A DNA stretch of 64,000 nt from Salidesulfovibrio onnuriiensis (GCF_008001235.1 NZ_CP040751.1:2215001-2279000); one strand, 5' to 3'. Positions 19,818 through 28,587 are shown, counted from the first letter of the stretch. Made by a program: numbers and translations. The notes: generated by a model not told the origin, from the sequence alone.

Positions 19818-20675
19818 GGGCATGGGCGGCATGGCTCCGGCCTGAGTACAGACATAGGCCGCCACCTCCGAGGCGTAGCGGTTGATTTCGTCCAGCTTTC
19901 TGCCCTTGAGCCAGGCCAGGGCCATGGCTGCGGTGAACGAGTCCCCCGCGCCGATGGTGTCGCTGATCCGCACGCTCATGCCTGCGAAATCCGATGCCTT
20001 GTCGGCCGTGAGCAGCAGGCTGCCGCTACCGCCCCGGGTCAGCACGCCCAGCTTGAGCGAGAAGTGCCGCACCAGCCCGCGCAGCATGGTCTGCTGGTCG
20101 CCCCGGAAGCCGAGTAGGGGGCCCACCACGTCCAGCTCCTCGTCGTTGATCTTGAGCACGTCGGCCAGCGCCAGGGAGTTCTCGATGATTTCCCTGGTGT
20201 AGAAGTCCTTGCGCAGGTTGATGTCGTAAATCTTCAGGCATGCGCCGGGCAGTTGGCCCAGAAGCGACAGGATGGCGCTGCGGGAGTTCTCCGAGCGTTG
20301 GGCCAGGGTGCCGAAGCAGACAGCATTCAGGGCTGGCAGGGCGGCGCGGGCCGCATCGTTGGCCTCGATGAAGTCCCAGGCGACATGGTCCGGGAATTCG
20401 TAGGAGGCCACTCCCTGCGCATCCACGGTCACGTCCACGCGGCCCGTGGGATGAACCGGGTCAACGGTCACGGCGCGTATGTCCAGAGCGTGTTTTTTCA
20501 AGATCGCCAGGGCCTCGCGCCCCATGTCATCGTCGCCCACGCGGGAGATGGTGATGCTCTCGCCGCCCAGCGCCTTGAAGTGGTAGGCGAAGTTGGCGGG
20601 TGCGCCCCCGAGTTTTTTGCCCTCCGGGAGCATGTCCCAGAGGATTTCGCCGATGCCTGCTGCCTTGAATGCCAT
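19791..20675 (-). CDS. PfkB family carbohydrate kinase (fructokinase-like)
   Basis: A 294-residue sugar kinase. The N-terminus (GIGEILWDMLPEGKKLGGAPANFAYH) is typical of fructokinases. The C-terminal PfkB signature holds the anion hole and catalytic Asp in DTIGAGDSFTAAMALA. It should phosphorylate a ketose such as fructose using ATP; exact substrate is not provable. The last eight residues (SRLSLNAQ) and the stop codon lie inside the palindromic repeat, so the original C-terminus was probably replaced when the repeat arrived. It starts nine bases after the U32 gene on the same strand. Confidence 0.9.
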   Translation of the reverse strand: MAFKAAGIGEILWDMLPEGKKLGGAPANFAYHFKALGGESITISRVGDDDMGREALAILKKHALDIRAVTVDPVHPTGRVDVTVDAQGVASYEFPDHVAWDFIEANDAARAALPALNAVCFGTLAQRSENSRSAILSLLGQLPGACLKIYDINLRKDFYTREIIENSLALADVLKINDEELDVVGPLLGFRGDQQTMLRGLVRHFSLKLGVLTRGGSGSLLLTADKASDFAGMSVRISDTIGAGDSFTAAMALAWLKGRKLDEINRYASEVAAYVCTQAGAMPPMPSRLSLNAQ

Positions 20676-20684
20676 GGATCCGTC

Positions 20685-22673
20685 CTAGAGCAGTTTCAGT
20701 TTCCAGTTGAAGGTGCTGGTGCGGCGCGGCCGGGGCACCGAACGGGGCCAGGGCTCGTGCAGGTGGATAAAGGTGCTGATGCCCGCGCGTTCCAGGTGCT
20801 TGAGCTCCCCGGAAAGATCCAGTTCCCAGCCGGGATAGATCCAGTAGTTCTGCCCGTGTTTCTTGACCCAGGCCACCTCGTGCATGGGGCTCTTTATGGG
20901 CGTTTCTTCCTTGACCTCCTCGGCCAGGATGCGGGAGATGCCGAAGGGCCAGAGGCCCTTGATCACCATGCCCAGCGGGATGATGGGCTTTTTGGCTAGC
21001 GCCATGACGTCCTCTGCCGGAAGCTCCGGGCTGATGATGGCAGAGGAGAAACCCAGCCCTTTGAGTGCGGCCAGGGCCAGGTGGTTGGATACGTTGCAGA
21101 AAGGCCCTGCAATGAGTTCCGCCTTGCGGTCCTTGAAATAGGCCGCCTGCCAGGGCGAGTTGAGCACGAAGGTGGTGGCTCCGTTGCGCTGGGCGTCCTT
21201 GATCAATCCCCTGTACTTGGAATCTTCGGCAGGCCAGATCACCGGCGGCAGCCACCATGTGGTGCGGGGAATCATCTGGCGAGACACGCCCTGCAGGGAG
21301 GAGCGCTCCAGCCACAGGGCCGCATGACCCTGGATGCGTCCTTTGGGCAGGCTGCGGTTCACTTGCATGTGCACGGGGCGCTGCCTGCTGCGCTGGCCCG
21401 TGCCCTTGGGCATCTTGGGCTCGAAGGTGGATTCCTTGGGGGCCGGGCGTTCGTGATTCTTGAGATCGTTTTCCAGCTCATGGATGAGCTTGGTCAATTC
21501 CTTTTCGCGGCGGTCCACCAGAAAGACGTTGTATCCCGAGCGCAGGCCCGGGCCCTTGATGTTTTTCCTGAAGGGAATATCGAATCGTCCCCGCTTGGGG
21601 ATGCGCCTGCGGATACTCAGGGTGCGGTGGCCGGGCTGGTCCTCGTAGCCGATGCGCACCAGGTCGCCGGGTTGCAATTCCTCGCGCGTGGTGAAGTAGA
21701 ACTTCTGTCCGTCCTTCTTGACCTGGCCGATGAACAGCCCCGAGCTGGTTTCCTCGTGCGGCTTGATGGGCATGTACGGGCGCTGGGGCAGGAAAACTGA
21801 ATGGCTGGAGGGCCGACCAAGGGCCTGGTCCAGCAGGCTCTGGGCCATTTTCTTGGCCTGGGCGTCCGTTGGGTTGTCGCGCAGAAGCTTGTAGGCCTTG
21901 ACCGTATAGTAGACGTAGTGGGGCCCTTTCTTGCGGCCTTCGATCTTCCAGGATGTGACCTGGGGGATGTCCAGCAGGGGCTTGGTCAGCACGTCCAGGC
22001 TCAGGTCCATGCATGAGAACAGACGCTTGGCGTCGTGGCTGCCGCCCTGTTTGTACAGGCGTCGGCAGGGCTGAACGCAGCGGCCGCGCAGGCCGCTTTT
22101 GCCGCCCATGTAGCTGCTCCAGTAGCAGCGGCCCGAGACACAGTGGCACAGGGCGCCGTGGATGAAGATTTCCAAATCCAGTCCCTTGGGCGTTGCCTTG
22201 GCCATTTCCCGGATTTCGTCCAGGTTCATTTCACGCGGCAGCACCACGCGGCTGGCGCCCAGTTCCTTAGCAATGGCCAGTCCCGCGGGGTGGGTCACGT
22301 TGGCCAGGGTGGAAAGGTGCAGCTCGCCCTTGTAGCCCGCTTGCCGCGCCAGCTGGAGCATGGCAAGATCCTGGACGATGAGCGCCTCGGGCTTTACCGA
22401 TTGGGTCAGCCTGTGGATTAGCCGTCCCGCGGATTGTGCATCATCGGGCTTGACCAGGGTGTTCATTGCCACGTAAGTCTTGGTGCCGTGCTCGCGAGCC
22501 AGGCTGGCCAGCGCGGCAAGGTCGCTGATGGAAAAGTTCTTGGCCTGCATGCGGGCGGAAAAGTGCTTGAGGCCGACATAGATGACGTCTGCGCCAGCAG
22601 CCACCGCAGCAAGGTAGGAGCTTTGGTCGCCCGCCGGGGCCATTATTTCTGGTTTCAATTCTTTTTTACTCAT
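20685..22673 (-). CDS. U32 family protein, RlhA/YdcP-like RNA hydroxylation factor
   Basis: A 662-residue U32 family protein. The N-terminus has PEIMAPAGDQSSYLAAVAAG and VYVGLKHFSARM-like sequence. The cysteine cluster CHCVSGRCYWSSY plus RGRCVQPCRR near residues 175-205 should bind an Fe-S cluster. Length matches E. coli RlhA (YdcP), which hydroxylates a cytidine of 23S rRNA, rather than the shorter TrhP. The old peptidase label of the family is not supported by known biochemistry. Start codons of this gene and pyrK are only 15 bases apart on opposite strands, and no strong Shine-Dalgarno is visible. Confidence 0.87.
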   Translation of the reverse strand: MSKKELKPEIMAPAGDQSSYLAAVAAGADVIYVGLKHFSARMQAKNFSISDLAALASLAREHGTKTYVAMNTLVKPDDAQSAGRLIHRLTQSVKPEALIVQDLAMLQLARQAGYKGELHLSTLANVTHPAGLAIAKELGASRVVLPREMNLDEIREMAKATPKGLDLEIFIHGALCHCVSGRCYWSSYMGGKSGLRGRCVQPCRRLYKQGGSHDAKRLFSCMDLSLDVLTKPLLDIPQVTSWKIEGRKKGPHYVYYTVKAYKLLRDNPTDAQAKKMAQSLLDQALGRPSSHSVFLPQRPYMPIKPHEETSSGLFIGQVKKDGQKFYFTTREELQPGDLVRIGYEDQPGHRTLSIRRRIPKRGRFDIPFRKNIKGPGLRSGYNVFLVDRREKELTKLIHELENDLKNHERPAPKESTFEPKMPKGTGQRSRQRPVHMQVNRSLPKGRIQGHAALWLERSSLQGVSRQMIPRTTWWLPPVIWPAEDSKYRGLIKDAQRNGATTFVLNSPWQAAYFKDRKAELIAGPFCNVSNHLALAALKGLGFSSAIISPELPAEDVMALAKKPIIPLGMVIKGLWPFGISRILAEEVKEETPIKSPMHEVAWVKKHGQNYWIYPGWELDLSGELKHLERAGISTFIHLHEPWPRSVPRPRRTSTFNWKLKLL

Positions 22674-22688
22674 ATTCTGGATGGTGTC

Positions 22689-23468
22689 ATGTCGTTAAGA
22701 GATTGCCGGAACGTGAAGGTATTGGATGTTGTCCCCGTTGGTCAATCAAAAAGGCCCGGGGATTTTTTTGAATTGGTTTTGGAGTATCCGGATTGGGATG
22801 CCTGGAAGCCGGGTCAGTTCGTCATGATTCGGCCCGCAAGCTGGGGGCCCGAGCTGGTCTGGGGCCGTCCGTTCTCCATCTGTTCGGCCGACGGCAAGTC
22901 CCTGACCCTGTTCATTCAGAAGGTCGGCCGGGGCACGTCGCGTATCGCCGAGCTTGAAAAGGGCGATTCCGTCACTGTCTGGGGGCCGCTGGGCAACGGG
23001 TTCGCCGTGGAGCCGGAAACCCCCACACTTATGCTGGCGGGTGGCATCGGCATTGCCCCGTTCCGTGGTTATATCGAGCAGCATCCCACCTCTGAAAATT
23101 TGAAGCTATTCTTTGCTCACCGCATGCCGAGAGCATGCTATTCCTACGATTCCATGACCGCGACCGTGCGGCATCAAAGCATGGTCGAGCAGAATCCCGA
23201 CGACCTGCAGGCCATCATAAAGGAAATGGGCGTTTTGATCGAGCAGTACAAGGACGGCCTGATCCTGTGCTGCGGACCGACCCCGTTCATGCGCACGGCG
23301 CGGAAATTCGCTCTGGAGCATGGCGCGCGTCTGCAGGTTTCCCTGGAGAATCACATGGGGTGCGGCGTAGGCGCCTGTCTGGGGTGCGTCTGCAAGAACG
23401 ACAAGGACAAGTACGTGCAGGTATGCACCAACGGGCCGGTGTTCTGGGCCGACAAGGTGGAGCTTTAG
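22689..23468 (+). CDS. pyrK: Dihydroorotate dehydrogenase electron transfer subunit
   Basis: A 259-residue iron-sulfur flavoprotein subunit of class 1B dihydroorotate dehydrogenase. It passes electrons from PyrD to NAD. The FAD-binding region has RPFSICSADGK, and LMLAGGIGIAPFRGYI belongs to the NAD-binding domain. The C-terminal [2Fe-2S] motif is CGVGACLGCVC with a later Cys in VQVCTNGP. Start at ATG 22689 gives the usual family N-terminus; the open frame extends further upstream but only over the divergent U32 gene. pyrD follows after 12 bases. Confidence 0.94.
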   Translation: MSLRDCRNVKVLDVVPVGQSKRPGDFFELVLEYPDWDAWKPGQFVMIRPASWGPELVWGRPFSICSADGKSLTLFIQKVGRGTSRIAELEKGDSVTVWGPLGNGFAVEPETPTLMLAGGIGIAPFRGYIEQHPTSENLKLFFAHRMPRACYSYDSMTATVRHQSMVEQNPDDLQAIIKEMGVLIEQYKDGLILCCGPTPFMRTARKFALEHGARLQVSLENHMGCGVGACLGCVCKNDKDKYVQVCTNGPVFWADKVEL

Positions 23469-23480
23469 GAGGACGGCATC

Positions 23481-24398
23481 ATGAACATGAAGGTATCTTT
23501 CGGCGGTCTGGAGATGAAGAATCCGGTCATGACCGCCTCGGGGACGTTCGGCAACGGCCTTGAATTCGCGCCTTATGGCGACCTGGAAAAGCTCGGCGGC
23601 ATCTGCGCCAAGGGTCTTTCCCTGAAACCGCGCGAGGGCAATCCCATGCCGCGCATCGCCGAGACTCCCTGCGGCATGCTCAATGCCATCGGCATTCAGA
23701 ACCCGGGCGTGGAATATTTTCTCACGAACATCTTGCCGTCGCTCAAAAGCAAGGACGTGGCCGTGGTCGCCAATCTTTATGCTTGCGATGCAGAGGAGTT
23801 CGGCGAGCTCGGAGCCATCCTCGCGGCCGAGGACAAGATCGCGGCCCTGGAGGTGAACGTCTCCTGTCCCAACGTGAAGGAGGGCGGTGCGGCCTTCGGC
23901 CAGGATCCCCGGCAGATCACCAAGGTCACGGAGGCGGTCAAGAAGCGGGCGGGCAGCAAGCCTGTCATGGTCAAACTTTCGCCCAACGTCGCGGACATCG
24001 TTTCCTGCGCCAGGGCGGCCGTGGACGGCGGGGCGGACATCCTTTCGCTCATCAATACGCTCATCGGCATGTCCGTGGACATCCGCAGCCGCAGGCCGCG
24101 CATCGCCAACGTCGTGGCCGGGCTTTCCGGGCCGGCAATAAAGCCCGTGGCCCTGCGTTGCGTGCATCAGGTCTGCCGCGCCGTGGATGTTCCCGTGGTG
24201 GGCATCGGCGGTATTGCCTCGGCCGAGGACGCCCTGGAGTTCATCCTGCTGGGCGCGCACGCGGTGCAGGTGGGGACGGCCAACTTCATGCGCCCGGATT
24301 TCGCCTTTTCCCTGGCCGGGGACATGGAAAAGCTGCTGGAGGAGATCGGCGCGAAAAGCCTGGAGGACTACCGCGGGAGTCTGGAGCTTCCCTTGTAA
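23481..24398 (+). CDS. pyrD: Dihydroorotate dehydrogenase B, catalytic subunit
   Basis: A 305-residue FMN enzyme that oxidises dihydroorotate to orotate, the fourth step of pyrimidine synthesis. The TIM barrel shows NPVMTASGTFGNG, the catalytic Cys in LEVNVSCPNVKEGG near residue 130, and FMN-binding VVGIGGIASAEDALEF. It is class 1B, consistent with the pyrK partner directly upstream. A TAGGAGG site lies 10 bases before the ATG and overlaps the pyrK stop, giving tight coupling. Confidence 0.97.
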   Translation: MNMKVSFGGLEMKNPVMTASGTFGNGLEFAPYGDLEKLGGICAKGLSLKPREGNPMPRIAETPCGMLNAIGIQNPGVEYFLTNILPSLKSKDVAVVANLYACDAEEFGELGAILAAEDKIAALEVNVSCPNVKEGGAAFGQDPRQITKVTEAVKKRAGSKPVMVKLSPNVADIVSCARAAVDGGADILSLINTLIGMSVDIRSRRPRIANVVAGLSGPAIKPVALRCVHQVCRAVDVPVVGIGGIASAEDALEFILLGAHAVQVGTANFMRPDFAFSLAGDMEKLLEEIGAKSLEDYRGSLELPL

Positions 24399-24486
24399 AC
24401 TCAGGTTGTTGAAAAAAAATGTGTTTTTAGTGAAATTTTTGCTTGCCACCCGCAGGTGATTTCGCTAAATACACATCTCCCAACGC

Positions 24487-24578
24487 GGAGAGGTGTCCGA
24501 GTCCGGCTGAAGGAGCACGCCTGGAAAGCGTGTGTGCGGGAAACCGTACCGGAGGTTCAAATCCTCTCCTCTCCGCCA
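24487..24578 (+). tRNA. tRNA-Ser (anticodon GGA)
   Basis: Acceptor arms GGAGAGG (24487-24493) and CCTCTCC (24568-24574) pair over seven bases, followed by discriminator G and an encoded CCA. The anticodon stem encloses CTGGAAA with GGA, reading UCC/UCU codons. The long variable arm (GTGCGGGAAACCGTACC region) and the TTCAAAT T-loop are typical of tRNA-Ser. Confidence 0.97.
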
Positions 24579-24591
24579 GAGAGAGAATAAT

Positions 24592-24617
24592 GGGCCTGCA
24601 GAATGCAGGCCCTTTTT
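24592..24617 (+). terminator. Terminator after tRNA-Ser
   Basis: GGGCCTGCA and TGCAGGCCC form a perfect 9-bp stem with a GAA loop, followed by TTTTT. Confidence 0.9.
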
Positions 24618-24670
24618 CTTGACGGCAGCATGTGCCTGCGTTAGACAGTCCTTCCCTCTACGGTAGTGGA

Positions 24671-24770
24671 AGGGTGGAGGGAAGTCGGACGGCGGTATCG
24701 CCGCAAACCCCGTCAGGCCCGAAAGGGAGCAGCGGTAGTGGTTGCTATCGGGTGTCTGGCTTCCCTCACA
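24671..24770 (+). ncRNA. ffs: Signal recognition particle RNA, small bacterial (4.5S) type
   Basis: The diagnostic SRP hairpin is present: GTCAGGCCC, a GAAA tetraloop (24721-24724) and GGGAGCAGC, the Ffh-binding helix 8. The outer helix forms from AGGGAAG (24678-24684) with CTTCCCT (24760-24766). This RNA joins Ffh to target membrane proteins to the translocon. Ends are approximate: a promoter-like TTGACG-16-TTAGAC begins near 24620, so the 5' end may lie some 15 bases earlier. A UUCG-loop terminator follows directly. Confidence 0.9.
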
Positions 24771-24801
24771 GGGGCGCTCTTCGGAGCGTCCCTGTTTTTT
24801 T
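24769..24801 (+). terminator. Terminator of the SRP RNA gene
   Basis: CAGGGGCGCTC and GAGCGTCCCTG pair with one G-U wobble around a C(TTCG)G tetraloop, followed by seven T. Confidence 0.93.
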
Positions 24802-24828
24802 ATGCAAACTCCATGAGGGAGCCGCGCC

Positions 24829-25539
24829 ATGTCCAGACTCCAATCCATTCCCCGATTTTTTGAGCGCCACTTTATTCTCGTGGCCGTGATTCTTTCCGGG
24901 TTGTCTCTTTGGCAGCCGTCACTCTTCATCTGGATCAAGCCGCACATTCCGCTGGGGCTCGGGGTGATCATGTTCGGCATGGGGCTGACCCTCGATTTCG
25001 ATGATTTCCGTGAGATTTTTCGTAAATGGCGACTGGTGGGACTCGGCGTGGTGTTGCAGTTCACGGTCATGCCTCTGTCGGCGATCCTCCTGGCACATGT
25101 GTTCAACCTTCCCGTGGTTTTCCCGCTTATTGACGGTCTCATTCTCCGCCGTGTTTTCCGGAAGCGTCTGGAGCCTGTTTTGCATTGGTTTCCCTCTGTT
25201 TCCATTACAGTGATCGCCCTGCTCGTGGCCTGTATTGTCGGTCTGAACCGGGCTGCGCTGCTGGCCTTTCCCGCGTTGGTTTTTCTTGCGGTGGCCCTGC
25301 ACAACGGGCTGGGCCTTGCCGTCGGGTATGTCTCCGGCAGGTTGCTCGGCCAACACGAATCAGATTGCCGCACCCTGGCCATAGAGGTGGGAATGCAGAA
25401 CTCCGGGCTCGGCGTGGCGTTGGCCGCGCAGTATTTTGGGGCCGCCTCGGCATTGCCCGGCGCATTGTTCAGCCTCTGGCACAACATTTCCGGGGTATTC
25501 CTGGCCACATTCTGGCGCAGAACGAGGGGTAGCCTTTAA
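24829..25539 (+). pseudogene. Bile acid:sodium symporter family protein with an internal deletion
   Basis: A 236-residue membrane protein clearly of the BASS/YocS family: N-terminal GVIMFGMGLTLDFDDF and QFTVMPLSAILLAHVF, C-terminal AIEVGMQNSGLGVALA and SLWHNISG. Family members are about 310-320 residues. Near residues 92-100 the sequence jumps from the end of one conserved helix (HVFNLP) directly to a segment normally some 75 residues later (VVFPLIDGLILRRVF). The missing part normally carries the PGGTASN sodium/substrate motif. The deletion is in frame, so a shortened protein could still be made, but transport is doubtful. Calling it a pseudogene is my judgement. Confidence 0.65.
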
Positions 25540-25669
25540 GACACCTGTCCGATATGATTCAATATTTTTTGTTTGTGCTTGACCTGTATTACCATTGTGT
25601 TATTCATATGCGGTCTAAGTGATAGAGGTCTGGATTCATATTCACAACTAATGGTACTGGAGGAGCTGT

Positions 25670-26419
25670 ATGAGGCGTGTGGCAGTTGTTGTGACGGCAG
25701 TGTTTTTGTTGGCGGCCCTGGTCTCCAACGCATGTGCGCATTTCGGGATGCTGGTCCCGGATACCGATGAGGTCTCCCAGAAAAAGCGCGACATCAACCT
25801 GACTCTTTCCTTCTCCCATCCCATGGAAGGACAGGGCATGGTGCTGGAAAAACCACAGCAGTTTTTCGTTGTCCAGGACAATGAAACCAAAACGGACCTG
25901 CTGGGCCAGCTGAAGGAAGCCAAGGTCATGGATTTCCAGGCATGGACGGCCAACTACAAGCCCAAGGCTCCCGGTCTGTACACCTTTGCCTATGTTCCGG
26001 TTCCCTACAAGGAAGATGCCGAGAACAACTACATCCAGCACTTCACCAAGGTGTACGTGGATGCCTACGGCGAGGGCGAAGACTGGATGCAGCCCCTGGG
26101 GCTGCGCACGGAAATCGTGCCCCTGACCCGTCCCTTCGGCAATTACGCAGGAAACGTGTTCCAGGGCGTTGTCTATCTTGACGGCAAGCCCGCTCCCTAT
26201 ACCCGCGTGGAAGTGGAGTACTACAACAAGGACGGGAAGCGTCATGCTCCCAACGAGCGCATGGTGACCCAGGAAGTAATGGCCGACGGCAACGGCGTGT
26301 TCACCTTTGCCTGCCCGTGGAAGGGCTGGTGGGGTTTTGCCGGCCTGAATACCGCAGCCGATGAATACAAGGGCCGCGAGCTGGAACTCGGCGCAGTGCT
26401 TTGGGTGGAAATGAAATAA
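25670..26419 (+). CDS. DUF4198 periplasmic protein, possible metal-uptake accessory
   Basis: A 249-residue exported protein. Residues 1-23 form a signal peptide ending NACA, so the mature protein would begin HFGMLVPD, exposing an N-terminal His. The body matches DUF4198 (PHMEGQGM-like region, YEDAENNYIQHFTKVYVDA). DUF4198 proteins often accompany Cbi/Nik-type nickel or cobalt ECF transporters; a CbiO-CbiQ pair lies about 2 kb downstream, which fits. The His-initiated mature end could bind metal, an inference. A GGAGGAG site precedes the ATG. A shared bidirectional terminator separates it from the convergent next gene. Confidence 0.83.
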   Translation: MRRVAVVVTAVFLLAALVSNACAHFGMLVPDTDEVSQKKRDINLTLSFSHPMEGQGMVLEKPQQFFVVQDNETKTDLLGQLKEAKVMDFQAWTANYKPKAPGLYTFAYVPVPYKEDAENNYIQHFTKVYVDAYGEGEDWMQPLGLRTEIVPLTRPFGNYAGNVFQGVVYLDGKPAPYTRVEVEYYNKDGKRHAPNERMVTQEVMADGNGVFTFACPWKGWWGFAGLNTAADEYKGRELELGAVLWVEMK

Positions 26420-26443
26420 TTGTTTTGATTGAACGAGATATTG

Positions 26444-26471
26444 AAAAGGCCCGCTTGAGCGGGCCTTTTTT
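26444..26471. terminator. Bidirectional terminator between convergent genes
   Basis: AAAAGGCCCGC and GCGGGCCTTTT form a perfect 11-bp stem with a TTGA loop. A residues on one side and T residues on the other let it end both the DUF4198 gene and the minus-strand membrane protein gene, whose stop touches it. Confidence 0.88.
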
Positions 26472-26928
26472 ATTGCGGAAACAGTCTGGCAAAAATGTTT
26501 TTCTCCCATGTGGGTTCCTTGTGCCGGAGCAGGGCAAGGATGGGGGAGACGTATTCGTCGGTAAGCGCTCCGGCAATGCCGCCCAGCCAACTGCCTACCA
26601 GGCTGCCCACCAGGATGTTGGCCCCGGTGGCGCTGCTGGCTATCTGTACCAGGGTGCCCAGCAGGGAGCCCATGAACGCGCCGAGCACCATGCCGTCGTT
26701 GTGGATGGGGGAGTATGGCTTGAGCCCTCGACGCAACCGCAGCAGGTCCTTGAGGATGAAGCCCATGAGCCCGCCGAGAAAGGTGGTGGTGATGGTCAGT
26801 ACCGCTCCCGGGAAAATATAGTGCAGGGCAAAGCCGTGAGCGAGCGTGCCTTCCAGCAGTCCGGCCAGACCTCCCACCAGCATGATGCCTGAGAACCCTT
26901 TTTCCTTGGTGTCCAGTTCCAGTTTCAT
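26470..26928 (-). CDS. Small glycine-rich membrane protein of unknown function
   Basis: A 152-residue protein with about four hydrophobic, glycine- and alanine-rich segments: GIMLVGGLAGLLEGTLAHGF, an AVLTITTTFLGGLMGFIL stretch, GMVLGAFMGSLLGTLVQIA and ILVGSLVGSWLGGIAGALT. The GxxxG spacing suggests tightly packed glycine-zipper helices. A short charged N-terminus and a C-terminal tail (LRHKEPTWEKNIF) are cytoplasmic-looking. I do not recognise the family. Because it sits between a DUF4198 gene and CbiO/CbiQ it might belong to metal transport, but it lies on the opposite strand and does not resemble a CbiM/NikM component. Confidence 0.7.
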   Translation of the reverse strand: MKLELDTKEKGFSGIMLVGGLAGLLEGTLAHGFALHYIFPGAVLTITTTFLGGLMGFILKDLLRLRRGLKPYSPIHNDGMVLGAFMGSLLGTLVQIASSATGANILVGSLVGSWLGGIAGALTDEYVSPILALLRHKEPTWEKNIFARLFPQ

Positions 26929-27224
26929 GTCTACTCCGGTTTGCGGAAATGATTTCCGTTTTCTTTTCGAATGCCAGAATCATGCCGCGTATCATGGCGA
27001 AATTCCGTTTTGTTGACGAGGGATTGAAATAGCTGTTTCAAATGCCTGTTTGGTTAACGTATTGGTTTTTCTGATTTACTTTTCATTGGGTTGTGGTACA
27101 AGGCAGAAGTTTCTGCGGCGCTGATTTTGCGCCGTTTTGTATACCGGAGGGGCCGTGGAGGTTTGGTGTGCAAGACGGGGCAAATACCAAGAAAGTTACG
27201 CGCCGTTCGTATGAAGGGGGAAGG

Positions 27225-28478
27225 ATGAAAAAATCTGTTCTATTGTTCTGTCTGATGCTGACGGCGTGCGGGCTGGCCGCCGTCAGCATTTCCAATGCCC
27301 ATGCAGCCGGTTTTGCGCTTTATGAATGGAGCAGCCGAGGAAACGGTATGGGCGGGGCGCTTACCGCACTCGTGGATGATGCTTCGGCTATCGCCTACAA
27401 TCCGTCGGCAATGACCCGGGTCGAGGGGACTCAGTCCATGGCCGGTGTCACTCTTATTCAACCTCATGCCGATGTTGAAATGAACGGTGAGACCGCATCC
27501 ACGAAAGGGAAGGTGTATGTTCCACCCCATGCCTATATTACCCACCAGGTGAACGATGATCTGTGGGTCGGTTTTGGGGCTTACACTCGTTATGGTGTGG
27601 GGACGAACTATGACCATGACTGGGAAGGGCGCTACAATGTGTATAAGGCAAGTTTGGAGTCTCATTCCTTCAGCCCGGCCGTAGCCTACAAGGTGAATGA
27701 CAAGTGGTCTGTCGGCGCTGCCGTGGACGCCATGTGGCTTTCTTTCGATCTCAGGAAAATTATATCCCCATTGTCTCCTGTCCCTGCTGCGAGAAATGCG
27801 GATCTGCATCTCGATAACACTGGTTGGGCATGGGGCGGCAATATCTCCACCCATTACCAGTTTACGGACAAACTTTCCGTTGGGGCCATTTATAGAACTC
27901 CTCAACGGCTGGTTGGGAGCGGCAAAACCAAGATACTTGAAACCGGCGTGGAAGAAGATCTTACCATGCGCGCAACGCTTCCCGGCAGCCTGACTTTTGG
28001 GCTTGCATTTGAGCCCACGGACGTATGGCGGTTCGAGGTCGACGCCATTTACACAAACTGGAGCGATTACAAGCAGATCGAGTACCGGTACGGAAGCCAG
28101 ACTGCAACTCAGGCCTTTTTTGGTCAATCTCAGACGGATGCGGCCAAGCATTTTAAAAACGTCTGGCGACTTCAGGTCGGCACCGAGATTGATATCAATG
28201 ATGCCAACACGCTTCGGCTCGGATTTGTCTGGGACCAAAGTCCTATCAAAACGGGATATGAAGATTACATGCTCCCTACCAATGACCGCACCATGTACAG
28301 TGTCGGCTATGGGTACAAGAGCGGTGATTGGAATGTAGATCTGTCATTGATGTACCTGAACATGGACGACAGGCATATTGATGCGCGGGGCAATTCCCTT
28401 GTCACCGGCATTTATGATACCGACATCACCGGTAGTAGTGCATACCTCGGTGGAGTCTCGGTTACCTATAATTTCTAG
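27225..28478 (+). CDS. FadL-family outer membrane transport protein
   Basis: A 417-residue outer-membrane beta-barrel. The signal peptide (about 1-27) ends SNAHA, and the mature N-terminus AGFALYEWSSRGNGMGGALTALVDDASAIAYNPSAM is the FadL/TodX hatch-domain signature (given here in parts: positions ~28-62). Alternating aromatic strands follow and the chain ends in VSVTYNF with the C-terminal Phe expected for barrel insertion. FadL proteins take up long-chain fatty acids or other hydrophobic compounds. Start at 27225 is chosen for its AAGGGGGAAGG site and signal peptide. A terminator follows. Confidence 0.9.
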   Translation: MKKSVLLFCLMLTACGLAAVSISNAHAAGFALYEWSSRGNGMGGALTALVDDASAIAYNPSAMTRVEGTQSMAGVTLIQPHADVEMNGETASTKGKVYVPPHAYITHQVNDDLWVGFGAYTRYGVGTNYDHDWEGRYNVYKASLESHSFSPAVAYKVNDKWSVGAAVDAMWLSFDLRKIISPLSPVPAARNADLHLDNTGWAWGGNISTHYQFTDKLSVGAIYRTPQRLVGSGKTKILETGVEEDLTMRATLPGSLTFGLAFEPTDVWRFEVDAIYTNWSDYKQIEYRYGSQTATQAFFGQSQTDAAKHFKNVWRLQVGTEIDINDANTLRLGFVWDQSPIKTGYEDYMLPTNDRTMYSVGYGYKSGDWNVDLSLMYLNMDDRHIDARGNSLVTGIYDTDITGSSAYLGGVSVTYNF

Positions 28479-28497
28479 GCTGCGTACAATTAATTCA

Positions 28498-28532
28498 AAG
28501 GCCCCTTGCCGGAGACGGCGAGGGGCCTTTTC
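28498..28532 (+). terminator. Terminator after the FadL-family gene
   Basis: AAGGCCCCTTGCCG and CGGCGAGGGGCCTT pair over 14 bp with one wobble around a GAGA loop and end in TTC. It separates the porin gene from cbiO, which must have its own promoter in the ~55 bases that follow, or rely on read-through. Confidence 0.88.
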
Positions 28533-28587
28533 TTGTGTTGACAGCGGGCAGTGCTGCTGCTCAACTGGTCCGTATGAGGAAATGTCC

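Noticed and set aside
24465-25508. 347-residue minus-strand open frame over tRNA-Ser, the SRP RNA and the symporter
   Set aside because: It crosses two structural RNA genes and has a low-complexity Arg/Ser/Thr composition.
25575-25640. Possible NikR or Fur site before the DUF4198 gene
   Set aside because: Only single half-site resemblance (GTGTTAT) without a properly spaced inverted partner.
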